Below the pieces are notes generated by a model. It did no database searches, was not told where the DNA came from, and worked only from the letters and a program-made list of their open reading frames with translations. The translations under genes and the position numbers were made by a program. From Selenomonadaceae bacterium (lineage in GTDB: Bacteria > Bacillota > Negativicutes > Selenomonadales > Selenomonadaceae), in the NCBI GenBank assembly GCA_017476425.1, contig JAFUZV010000005.1:1-62349 (forward strand): 62,349 bases of DNA, written 5' to 3'. Below are positions 35,366 to 43,700 of this stretch, in pieces; position 1 is the first letter of the stretch, and each line of letters opens with the position of its first letter.

Positions 35366-37402
35366 TTAATTAATTTGCGATTGATAAAATGATCCTGCGC
35401 CGTCAATCGCAATATCAACGCCGGTATCTTTAAAGGATTTCATTTCGTTTAGTGCGTGAAGTGCCGCATAAACAATTTCGATTCCTATAAAAACAACTTC
35501 GCCGTCAAGTTCATCGTCATCGCCGTCAACATCATTAACAACAAGTCTTGAGGCGTGCAAGATATATTGTTGTACTTCCGGACAAAGTTTTTCAAGATAA
35601 CGAGCAATTATATCAACTGCGCCGGAATCAACAACAATCAAGCTGCCATTATGAACAGCGGAAATTATAGCTCCGATAACGCCGCTTACTAAATTTTGTC
35701 GAATTTTTGGAACGTATTTTAAAAATTCGTCAGCATTATATTTTAATTTGCCTTCATCAGTTAAAAGTGTACTGATCAATTCTTCGGTTATATCTTCGTA
35801 ATGTGAAATGTCGTTAATTATCGCAATACCAACAATCGGCACTTTAAAACTAATATCTTCAGCTATCATTCTTCCGAAGTCAAAAACCGTTGCAAGGTCT
35901 TCAGCATTATTAATAGCTCCAAAAATAACATCAACGTCAAAACTTTCAGCGGTATCAACAACATTGCAAAGCGGATTATCAAATGGCGGTTCTTCGTCGT
36001 TATCAATGCAATTTTCATATTCTTTCACGTCATCATATTTATCAGTGAAACAGATCAAAGTTGATTTCAAATGACTTGACGGAATTTCTTCACCGGAAAT
36101 ACCCGCCGTTTGAATTGCAATTTCTTCCAAAAGTCCAAGACTTCCATAAGGTTTTGAAAGATTATCGATCAATTTTTGACAGCGCTCCATCATACTTTTA
36201 TCAAGTCGCGGCATAGTGTTAAGATAGAAATTGAATGTCCGATCTGTAACAGAAATATTTTCATCGCCCATATATTTAAATTCAATCGTCGAATCATCAT
36301 CATTGCGAATTTGAAAACGTTGATCCATTCCGGGCGTATCATAAATATTTAATTCAATTGCAAATTTGTCGTCGTCTTCTTCATCGTCATCATCATCGTT
36401 ATCAAAATTAAAGTCAAAATTAAAATCATTTTCCTCATCGTCATCATCATTATTATCAACGTTATCAAAAATTTCTTCATCGTAAACATCAGACAATTTA
36501 TCTAAAATATTTGCAACGATTGAAGAGCCGATCGCCTCACCAAGTGCAAGATTTAAATTCAACATAGGCTGCAATTCTAATTCATCAAGAATTAATTTGT
36601 GACCTTTCTCGCGTCCGATATGTGACGCAATCATATTAGATCGACAATCAGGAACAATTTTACAAGCGATCAAAGCCGCTATCGCTGAGTTAAAACCGTC
36701 AATTATTGCAAGTGAATGATGCTGCCAAGCACCTATGTAGATGCCGACCATACAAGCTGTTTCAAAGCCGCCGACTTTTGAAAGAATTTCAATCGCTTGA
36801 TATTTTTCTTCTCTATCGCTCATTATTAATTCTTTTGAGTTGATCTCAACAGCACGCTTGACGACTTCAATTTTATGTTTGAATCGTTCATCTGAAATAT
36901 TCGTGCCACGACCTGTAACTTCTTCAACAGGCAGATTTAAAAGCATTGCTGCAAGTGCTGCGCTTGAAGTAGTGTTTGCAATTCCCATTTCACCCGGCAA
37001 ATAACAATTATATCTTGCCTCAAAAGTAGTTTTAACGATCTCAACTCCAATGTCAATCGCTTCCATTGCCTGTTCGATCGTCATTGCCGGACCTTTAGCA
37101 ATATTATTAGTGCCGCGAGCAATTTTTCTATTCACAATTTCTGGCAGATCGTTAATATCAGCATCCACACCAACATCAACAACGATCAATTCAGAATGAG
37201 CAAAATCAGCAAAAGCATTAGCTGCTGCACCTTGTGAAATAAGATAATTTTTAACCATCTGCGCAGTTGTAGCTTTAGGATAAGCACTGACATTTTCAGC
37301 GGCGACACCGTGATCAGCGCAACAAATGATCGTACAATTTCTAATTCCGCCAAAAGTTTTATAAATTTCTTCGTAAGTGTTGACTATTTCAGTTAAATTC
37401 AT
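35366..37402 (-). CDS. Tandem CobT-like protein: an active-looking and a degenerate nicotinate-nucleotide-DMB phosphoribosyltransferase domain
   Basis: 678 aa, about twice CobT length. CobT makes alpha-ribazole phosphate for the lower ligand of cobalamin. Domain 1 (1-310) has CADHG (28-32), GEMGIANTT (137-145), VGGFE, the IDGF stretch and LGEAIGSS with the catalytic Glu at 289; it lacks the family's N-terminal KPxGSLG segment. An extremely acidic Asp/Asn linker follows (about 314-345). Domain 2 (about 395-678) opens with that missing segment (SKPYGSLGLLEEIA at 416-429), then is a recognisable but degenerate CobT with no ADHG, no GELGxANT and no catalytic Glu. Its ATG abuts the stop of the AdoMetDC-like gene. 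No other cobalamin gene is present. Confidence 0.85.
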   Translation of the reverse strand: MNLTEIVNTYEEIYKTFGGIRNCTIICCADHGVAAENVSAYPKATTAQMVKNYLISQGAAANAFADFAHSELIVVDVGVDADINDLPEIVNRKIARGTNNIAKGPAMTIEQAMEAIDIGVEIVKTTFEARYNCYLPGEMGIANTTSSAALAAMLLNLPVEEVTGRGTNISDERFKHKIEVVKRAVEINSKELIMSDREEKYQAIEILSKVGGFETACMVGIYIGAWQHHSLAIIDGFNSAIAALIACKIVPDCRSNMIASHIGREKGHKLILDELELQPMLNLNLALGEAIGSSIVANILDKLSDVYDEEIFDNVDNNDDDDEENDFNFDFNFDNDDDDDEEDDDKFAIELNIYDTPGMDQRFQIRNDDDSTIEFKYMGDENISVTDRTFNFYLNTMPRLDKSMMERCQKLIDNLSKPYGSLGLLEEIAIQTAGISGEEIPSSHLKSTLICFTDKYDDVKEYENCIDNDEEPPFDNPLCNVVDTAESFDVDVIFGAINNAEDLATVFDFGRMIAEDISFKVPIVGIAIINDISHYEDITEELISTLLTDEGKLKYNADEFLKYVPKIRQNLVSGVIGAIISAVHNGSLIVVDSGAVDIIARYLEKLCPEVQQYILHASRLVVNDVDGDDDELDGEVVFIGIEIVYAALHALNEMKSFKDTGVDIAIDGAGSFYQSQIN

Positions 37403-37849
37403 TTAATTATCATTCCTTCGCACAAGAGTTTTAATAACTTTTGCGCCTGTATTATGTATTTTTCGCAGAGGAGCAACTTTTGTTTTGATCTTCGGCTTGA
37501 TCTCTCTTTCTTGACCAAAATCGCCACGTTTCAAGAAGGTTGATTTAATTTTATCCGGTTGAAAAAATTTTCTAAGTTCCTTGCTTAATAATTCCGGCTC
37601 AGTATCATCACTGCAAGTAAAAACGTCGACGGCAACATATCGAAGTTCAGAATAAACGTGAATGGCAATATGTCCTTCGGAAAAAGCACCGATTATTGAT
37701 ATATGATCATTTGAAATATTTGACGCTTGCAAAGTTGGCTTGTCACCGAAGGCTTTAGTTAAAACATTCTTTATCTCTTCAGCGTCGTGCATTTTATTTT
37801 GTTTGCAATTATAAAGATCGATTGTCAGTTGACGGGCTAAAATTTTCAT
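37403..37849 (-). CDS. S-adenosylmethionine decarboxylase homologue lacking the self-cleavage serine
   Basis: 148 aa. It aligns without gaps to the core of bacterial AdoMetDC (SpeH): SEGHIAIHVYSEL then YVAVDVFTC. The autocatalytic Ser that becomes the pyruvoyl cofactor (S63 in T. maritima, in SESHLTIH) is Gly59 here (codon GGA). The His (H64) and Cys (C79) of the active site are kept. Without Ser no pyruvoyl group can form by the known route, so spermidine-pathway activity is unlikely. The C-terminus (about 110-148) is a basic extension rich in Lys/Arg. AAGGAGTGAATC precedes the ATG. It sits in one unit with the CobT-like gene. Confidence 0.85.
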   Translation of the reverse strand: MKILARQLTIDLYNCKQNKMHDAEEIKNVLTKAFGDKPTLQASNISNDHISIIGAFSEGHIAIHVYSELRYVAVDVFTCSDDTEPELLSKELRKFFQPDKIKSTFLKRGDFGQEREIKPKIKTKVAPLRKIHNTGAKVIKTLVRRNDN

Positions 37850-37881
37850 AATGATTCACTCCTTCATAAAAATTTTTTTGA

Positions 37882-39003
37882 TCAATTATCTTTAGGCATC
37901 AAAATAATATGTACCGGCAAATTTGATGCGCCCGGCGGTGAAAATTCAAAACTGACTTCCCCGATATAATTTCCGAGTTCAGCAAGTTCAGTATGATTAG
38001 TAAAAATTGCAAGTCCTTCTTCACGTGCTTTAGTTACATTTTCAGGCTCTTTAGGAGTCTTATCACCAAAATATATACGACCCGGCGGAGTTAAAAATAC
38101 ATTCGTTTTGCTGTTATAAAATGATCTCATTGCTCCGGCATAATATCCACCGAGCGGCGTTAAACAAATTCGAGTTGCTGAATCGCTTGCAGTTTTTAAA
38201 TTGATCGTGTAATTAATTCCGTAATTTCCATAATTCGTAACTTCGCTATTGTCCGTTGCATCAATTCCAACTTTGAAAAGATCATTAACATCATCAGCAA
38301 GCATTATGTAACCGATACCATCTTTGTCAGGATCATAAATTTTTTTCGTCGTGATAGTTCGATTCATATTTTTGAAAGTTCCTCTTAAACGCTGTTCATC
38401 TTTCGGAAGAATTTTAGCCCATTTTGAAAACTCTAACGGATCAGCGGCTTGTGGATACATTAAAACCGAAATTTTTACAGGATGAGCGGCGTTAAAATCG
38501 TAAACTCCATAAAGAAGTTGACCGGGCTTGATTAGGTAACTGCTTATTTCGTCCAAAAAAAGTTTTCTATCATTCTTCAGCATATAGATCGAAGAGTGAA
38601 AAGATTTTTTCATATAATCAGTTTGTACAGTTTTGCCGACATATAAAAAATCAGCACTCGGATCAGTTATCGCACCACGATTTATATCGACAGTATTAAA
38701 TTGATCAGAAACATTTTCAACGATCACTGCAAGCCGCTTATTAACAAAACTATTATTTAGATGATAGAATAAAATTCTTGCATCACCTTCGACAATATCA
38801 GAATACAAAATCCCGTTATCGTTGACATATTCCGGACTGTCTGAAAAAATCAAAGTTCCGCCGCTGTCGACGCTGTCAACTTCTAATTTGTGCATAATCG
38901 TTGAAGTGAATGGTTTTTTATCACTTCTTGCTTCAGAAATTGTCATTGACAACGAAGTGATCAAAGCCATTGCAGTTGCCAACGATTTTTTTATTAAACT
39001 CAA
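37882..39003 (-). CDS. Exported protein of unknown function
   Basis: 373 aa. Signal peptide (MSLIKKSLATAMALITSLSM, cleavage probably near residue 25), then a soluble beta-rich domain with no cysteine cluster or enzyme motif I can name. The C-terminal part (RLRGTFKNMNR, GNYGINYTINL, LTPLGGYYAGAM, FEFSPPGASNLPVHIILMP) recalls a family of secreted Firmicute proteins often near copper-amine-oxidase-like stalk domains, but I cannot name it. TTG start, with AAAGGTGATT formed by the end of the deacetylase gene. Second gene of the unit ending in CobT. Confidence 0.65.
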   Translation of the reverse strand: MSLIKKSLATAMALITSLSMTISEARSDKKPFTSTIMHKLEVDSVDSGGTLIFSDSPEYVNDNGILYSDIVEGDARILFYHLNNSFVNKRLAVIVENVSDQFNTVDINRGAITDPSADFLYVGKTVQTDYMKKSFHSSIYMLKNDRKLFLDEISSYLIKPGQLLYGVYDFNAAHPVKISVLMYPQAADPLEFSKWAKILPKDEQRLRGTFKNMNRTITTKKIYDPDKDGIGYIMLADDVNDLFKVGIDATDNSEVTNYGNYGINYTINLKTASDSATRICLTPLGGYYAGAMRSFYNSKTNVFLTPPGRIYFGDKTPKEPENVTKAREEGLAIFTNHTELAELGNYIGEVSFEFSPPGASNLPVHIILMPKDN

Positions 39004-39013
39004 TATAAATCAA

Positions 39014-39808
39014 TCACCTTTGCAATTTATGTTGAAAGATACCTAATTTAGCAAAAATTTCAGCCTTCAAAAGACGCAAGCGAAATTCAAAAATTCCTAA
39101 TCGTGGTTGAGGAATATTTACACGCTGCAATAAATATGGATTCGTTTCAAAATCATTCAATCCGGGATCTCCTGTAACTGCAGAAAGATAATTTTCATTC
39201 TTGATAATTTCTGCAAGTTCATCATCATAAGCACCATTTGGATATGAAAGACTGCTTATTGAATTTATTCCGCTCCATTCAAGAAAAATTTTTGAGTCTC
39301 TAACTTCGTGCAAAATTTCCTTATGAGTTAAACCGACAAGCTGTCTATGGTTCGCAGTATGTGATCCGATCTCAATTCCACGACCTTGCATTTCTTGAAT
39401 TTGTTTGATCGTCAAATAGCCGGGCTTGCCTAATTCATTAGCGATAACATAAACAACAGCCTTCATCTTGTGAGATCGAAGAATCGGCATCATCACTTCA
39501 TAATTATCAGAATAGCCATCATCGAAAGTCAAAATGATCGGCTTATCCGGCAAAGTTAATTTTCCTTGACGTGCTAAAGAAAATTCTTGAATCGTAATTG
39601 TATTATAACCATTCTGCTGAAGATAATCAAGCTGTGCATTGAAATCTGCAGGCAAGACATTATATCTTTTTGAATCAATGTCCGGCGTATTAGTAATTGT
39701 ATGATATTCCAAAATCGGAAAACCTTCCGGCGTTGGCATTAAAAAAATTGCTGCAAAAAAAATTATGATCGCAATGACGATCGAAAAAATTATTTTGAAT
39801 TTCTTCAT
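39014..39808 (-). CDS. Membrane-anchored polysaccharide deacetylase
   Basis: 264 aa from the ATG at 39808 (AAGGAGAAATTT upstream; longer in-frame sequence is not coding-like and overlaps the toxin-antitoxin locus). An N-terminal membrane helix (about 5-24), then the NodB homology domain: LTFDDGYSDNYEVM (catalytic Asp-Asp), SHTANHRQL (H-x3-H metal ligands), SLSYPNGAYDDE. The gap from residue 30 (ILEYHTITNTP) is typical of the PgaB/IcaB-like or xylan-type deacetylase group. It removes acetyl groups from an envelope glycan outside the membrane. First gene of the unit leading to CobT; a TATACT -10 (39844-39849) lies upstream. Confidence 0.85.
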   Translation of the reverse strand: MKKFKIIFSIVIAIIIFFAAIFLMPTPEGFPILEYHTITNTPDIDSKRYNVLPADFNAQLDYLQQNGYNTITIQEFSLARQGKLTLPDKPIILTFDDGYSDNYEVMMPILRSHKMKAVVYVIANELGKPGYLTIKQIQEMQGRGIEIGSHTANHRQLVGLTHKEILHEVRDSKIFLEWSGINSISSLSYPNGAYDDELAEIIKNENYLSAVTGDPGLNDFETNPYLLQRVNIPQPRLGIFEFRLRLLKAEIFAKLGIFQHKLQR

Positions 39809-39911
39809 TAAATTTCTCCTTGAATTTATAATTAACGAGTTAAAGTATATCACTAAATTGATCGATAATAAATATAAACAGTTACAAATCAATTTTAAGA
39901 GGTGAAAGAAA

Positions 39912-40130
39912 TTGAAAGTTTCATTTGAAATTAATGACAAAGCATATGAGAGAATGGAAGATTTTGCGGCGGAGAAAGATATTAGCGTTTCAGAATTTAT
40001 TCGTCGTGCATTGCTTGAAAGGCTTGAAGATGAAGAAGACATTAGAGCGGCTGATAAAGCAATGGCAGAATACAGAGCAAATCCTGTCAGTTATCCTGCA
40101 GAGGAAGTTTGGGAAAGGCTTGGTATTTAA
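39912..40130 (+). CDS. Ribbon-helix-helix antitoxin (RelB/DinJ-like)
   Basis: 72 aa. The N-terminal strand MKVSFEIND and helices with SVSEFIRRALLERLED form a ribbon-helix-helix DNA-binding domain; the acidic C-terminus (NPVSYPAEEVWERLG) would wrap the toxin. Its TTG or ATG start follows AGAGGTGAAAGAAA (TTG at 39912). The toxin ATG overlaps its stop codon. It neutralises the RelE-type toxin and probably represses its own promoter. Confidence 0.85.
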   Translation: MKVSFEINDKAYERMEDFAAEKDISVSEFIRRALLERLEDEEDIRAADKAMAEYRANPVSYPAEEVWERLGI

Positions 40131-40402
40131 TGAAGGCTTATAGAATTGAAATTTCACCTGATGCCGAAAAAGCATTTGCTAAACTTGACAATCAAATTGC
40201 AACTAGGATCAAAAATTGGCTTAATAAAAATCTTGAAGGTTGTGAAAATCCACGTTATAAAGGTCGAGCATTGACAGGTAATCTTGCCGGTTATTGGCGT
40301 TATCGTGTTGGTGATTATCGAATCATAGCAGATATTCAAGACGATAAAATTTTAATTCTCGTTATCGACGTTGACAAGAGAAATGATATTTATAAAAATT
40401 GA
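40130..40402 (+). CDS. RelE/ParE-family toxin
   Basis: 90 aa. The pattern MKAYRIEISPDAEKAFAKLD, then YKGRALTGNLAGYWRYRVGDYRIIADI and LILVIDVDKRNDIYKN is the RelE type II toxin (mRNA interferase acting on ribosomes). The catalytic-region Arg/Lys (R61-like, YRVGDYRI) and the C-terminal HR/KR-x-x-Y motif (here DKRNDIYK) are present, so it looks active. It starts on the ATG overlapping the antitoxin stop (TAATG), hence coupled translation. Confidence 0.9.
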   Translation: MKAYRIEISPDAEKAFAKLDNQIATRIKNWLNKNLEGCENPRYKGRALTGNLAGYWRYRVGDYRIIADIQDDKILILVIDVDKRNDIYKN

Positions 40403-40444
40403 AACGATAAATTATCATTTCGATTGAATTTGCGAGGTGAAAAA

Positions 40445-40651
40445 ATGATTAATGTTGATTTAAATGATTCTGTTGCAGTTTTAAGAGCAGGACATAAAGC
40501 ATTAGTTGACAGTTTAGGTAGAGCAGGCTATTTGAAATTTATGGAACTTGTTACTGTTGGAGACGGCGATTATACTGAAGAAAAATATCAAGAGCCGCCA
40601 TTGACAATGGAAGAAATTTTAGAAGGCTTGAAAAATTTAAAAGAGAATTAA
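40445..40651 (+). CDS. Small protein downstream of the RelE toxin
   Basis: 68 aa. Preceded by GCGAGGTGAAAAA and starting 42 bases after the toxin stop. The sequence (VLRAGHKALVDSLGRAGYLK, then a Tyr/Glu-rich tail with LTMEEILEGLKNL) is mostly helical and acidic at the C-terminus, with no family I recognise. A terminator follows at 40672, so it is probably the third gene of the toxin-antitoxin transcript. Confidence 0.6.
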   Translation: MINVDLNDSVAVLRAGHKALVDSLGRAGYLKFMELVTVGDGDYTEEKYQEPPLTMEEILEGLKNLKEN

Positions 40652-40671
40652 AAATTTGATCAAAAAAATAT

Positions 40672-40698
40672 AGCAGTCTCATCACGGACTGCTTTTTA
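40672..40698. terminator. Bidirectional terminator between the toxin-antitoxin unit and the restriction gene
   Basis: AGCAGTC pairs with GACTGCT around an 8-base loop; TTTTT follows on the plus strand and a T run follows on the minus strand. Confidence 0.8.
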
Positions 40699-40713
40699 TA
40701 TTGCCGAAAAAAA

Positions 40714-43700
40714 TCAATTCATCGCTTTAACGTGCGTTTCAATAAAATTAATTTCTTCGGTTGAAAGATTATATTTTTTATAAAGCTGTTGATCGATCTC
40801 AGCGATCGATTTTGACCAGTCAATGTCTGAATTAGTGGTGAAGTCTTGTAGTGGAACTTTAGCCCAAGTTTCCGGCGGGTTATCTTGAGTAACTTTTAAA
40901 ATGCCCAGTAAAGCCCTTGCAAATTTTGTTTTGACAAATTTCAATGCTGCGACCGCTTCCGCCTTACTATCGAACGCTCCGACGCTTATAAACGTCTGTG
41001 TGGAGCCGACAAGCGGCAAGCCGACAAGCGGCAAGCCGACAAGCGGCGTTGATAATACTTCTCCTATTGCTCCACTTCCATTTGCTTTTGGAATGAAGAC
41101 TTTAAAGTAATAAAAACTTTCGTTATCTTCCATATAATCACGGCGTACCCATTTATAAACACGATTCTTATTTTGTCTTCCAAGCATTTGAAAATATTCT
41201 TGATCATCAAATGGCTTATCATCTAAAAAAATATCAGGCATAACATCAAAAGCATTTGTCCTTAACGCATTATCAGTTAATCGTTGAGGCAAATCTGGAA
41301 AATCTTCATAAGCCTTTTGAGATAATCTAAAATTTATTTGACTATATACAATATCGCTGAGCGGCTTAAAATCTTTGTTATCAATTACAACTTTTTGATG
41401 AATAGATTTTAATTCTTCAAATGGAATAAATGTTCCAATCACTCCAAAATCTTCTTTGCTGTCATAATAAGTTATCACGATACCGCCTTTAATATCAGTA
41501 TTCGGAAAAAGTTCATTGCTGTTTTGAAAATATTTTACGATTCTAAAATGTTTATCATTGAGAAAATCTCTATTAAAATCTTTTGGAGTTGCTCCGGCAT
41601 TAAATAAAAATCTTGCCGGGTGAATTAATGATACTCTATCAGAAATTTTAATTGCAGCCTCTAAAAATTTATTGTAAATTGGTGAAGCAAAATTTTTATT
41701 ATCGCCTTCAATAGCAATTTGATAAGGCGGATTTCCAACAACTGCATCAAATTTCATAAAATTTGTTCCTTTCTTCCAAGTACTTTCACTCTTAACACGT
41801 CTTACAAATTTATGTTGTTCATTCTTCAACAACTTGATCAAGTCAACAAAATAATGAGCATTGACAGAAATATTTCTAAAGCCGCCGAGAGTCCTTTTAG
41901 TTATCGCTTTTGCCATAGGTGTCTTGCAAACTACAAAAATATTTTCGTTGACGGTTTGATCCCAAGTTCTGCGCAGAGCCTCAGGCTTAAGATCGCTTTC
42001 GTTGAAATTGCCGAGCCGTGATCGATAAATGCTGTAAGTTACATACAATGGATATAAACCTGTCTTTGAATTGATCTCAAGAATTTTAGCTTTGAGATTT
42101 TTAAAAATTTTCGTTTCGACGTAACGAGGACTTTCTAAAATTGTTTCGTGATTCTCATCAAAAAAATCATAGCCGCCGAAACTTTCACTGATATGAATAT
42201 TTACAACTCTAAACGGAGTTAAAACAGTTTCCTTGTCAGGATTCTTAAACGTCGAAAATAATTCAGCGATCTTTTTAATTCGTTCAGTCGGCGGAAGATC
42301 ATCAGCACTTTTAGCAAGATTTCTGATTTTATGACCTGCAACAATGAAAATTTCCGGATCGTAGTACTTGATAAAATTCTTGAAAACTTCTTTAGTAACA
42401 CCTTTCGGCATAAATTCATTCCAAGAATCATTATCAATTTCAAGCAGCATTTCAATAGTAAAATCTTTGTCGATCGGAATATCAGCACCATAGATCAATA
42501 ACGGCATACGAATAGAAATTGCTCTTAAAATCGAAATTGCAGTTGCTTTCAATTTATTTCTTCGTTTGACTTCTTCCAAAAATTTATTTTCTTCATCAGT
42601 TAATTCACGTTTAGGCTTTTTATCAAGCCGTTTGATTCTTTCGTATTCTTCATCAGTGAAACCTTGAGAATTAATTTCAATATCTTTGACTTTCGGCTGT
42701 GAATTAGACGAGCTAACAATTTTTGTGAGATTTTTAAATTTCTCAAATTCTATTTCATTTATTTTCAACAGCGAATCATTATATAAACTCGTATCATCAA
42801 AACCATTTTTAACGACACGATCAGCATAAGCACGTTTTAATTGTTGCAAAAGTTTACTTGCGTCAAAATTGATCATTTCACCGCCGTCAAAAGCGATTAT
42901 CGGACAGAAATTCAGAAATTCACCGAGAATTGATCGATCGTTATCGTCAGTCTTACCGGCTTTAGCAGAAATTGCAACTGATTCAGCAACCATTTTCAAA
43001 GTTCGATCCGGCGCAAAATCGAATACATAACTATTTCTTTTGATCTTGCCATTCTTATTGCAAGGCGTTTGAATGCGGAAAATTGTTTGTAAATAACTTG
43101 CCGCCGAAGTTGAGTAACTGCCGGCTAACATAAAAACCGCAGTCCATTCAGGAACTGTAACGCCTGTAGTTAATCTGCCGCAAGAAATCGTAATTGTATA
43201 ATCGTAATTATTGATAGCATTCTGCACTTTTTCAAAAGCGTCAAAAGATTCTTCGTTATCGTCACCATTTCCGGCGACATTTACAATTTCAAAATTCCTA
43301 AATATCGGGTGATTTTTCAAAAGGCGGCTTAACGCTTTACCTTCTTTAACTCCGGGTATAATCCATAATGAATGCTGAAAAAGTTTTCGATATTCTTCAG
43401 TCGAATATGGATAATTATCATCGCCGGGCTTGATCAGCAAATTCAAAAAACTTTTTATATCATCTTCGTGAATAAATTTACCGTTATCATTCGTTCGGAA
43501 AAATTCACGGAAATTAAAAGCCTTGTCTTCTAACTCAACGTAAGCAGAATTTTTGAGAAGTTCACCGAGATTGTAAGTAAAAATATTCATAGTCGGCAAT
43601 TCGTCATAAGGATTAGAATCACCAAAATGATTTTGATCCCATTCAATTTTTTGACGCTGTTCCATCACATAATCCCACGTATAAATATTATCTTCGTAAT

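Noticed and set aside
39809..40042. An N-terminal extension of the polysaccharide deacetylase
   Set aside because: The extended sequence lies antisense to the antitoxin gene, is Ser/Leu-rich without domain features, and a clear AAGGAG precedes the ATG at 39808.
41005..41049. A phase-variable switch by frameshift
   Set aside because: The unit is 15 bases, so slippage changes length but not the reading frame; only an in-frame effect is possible.
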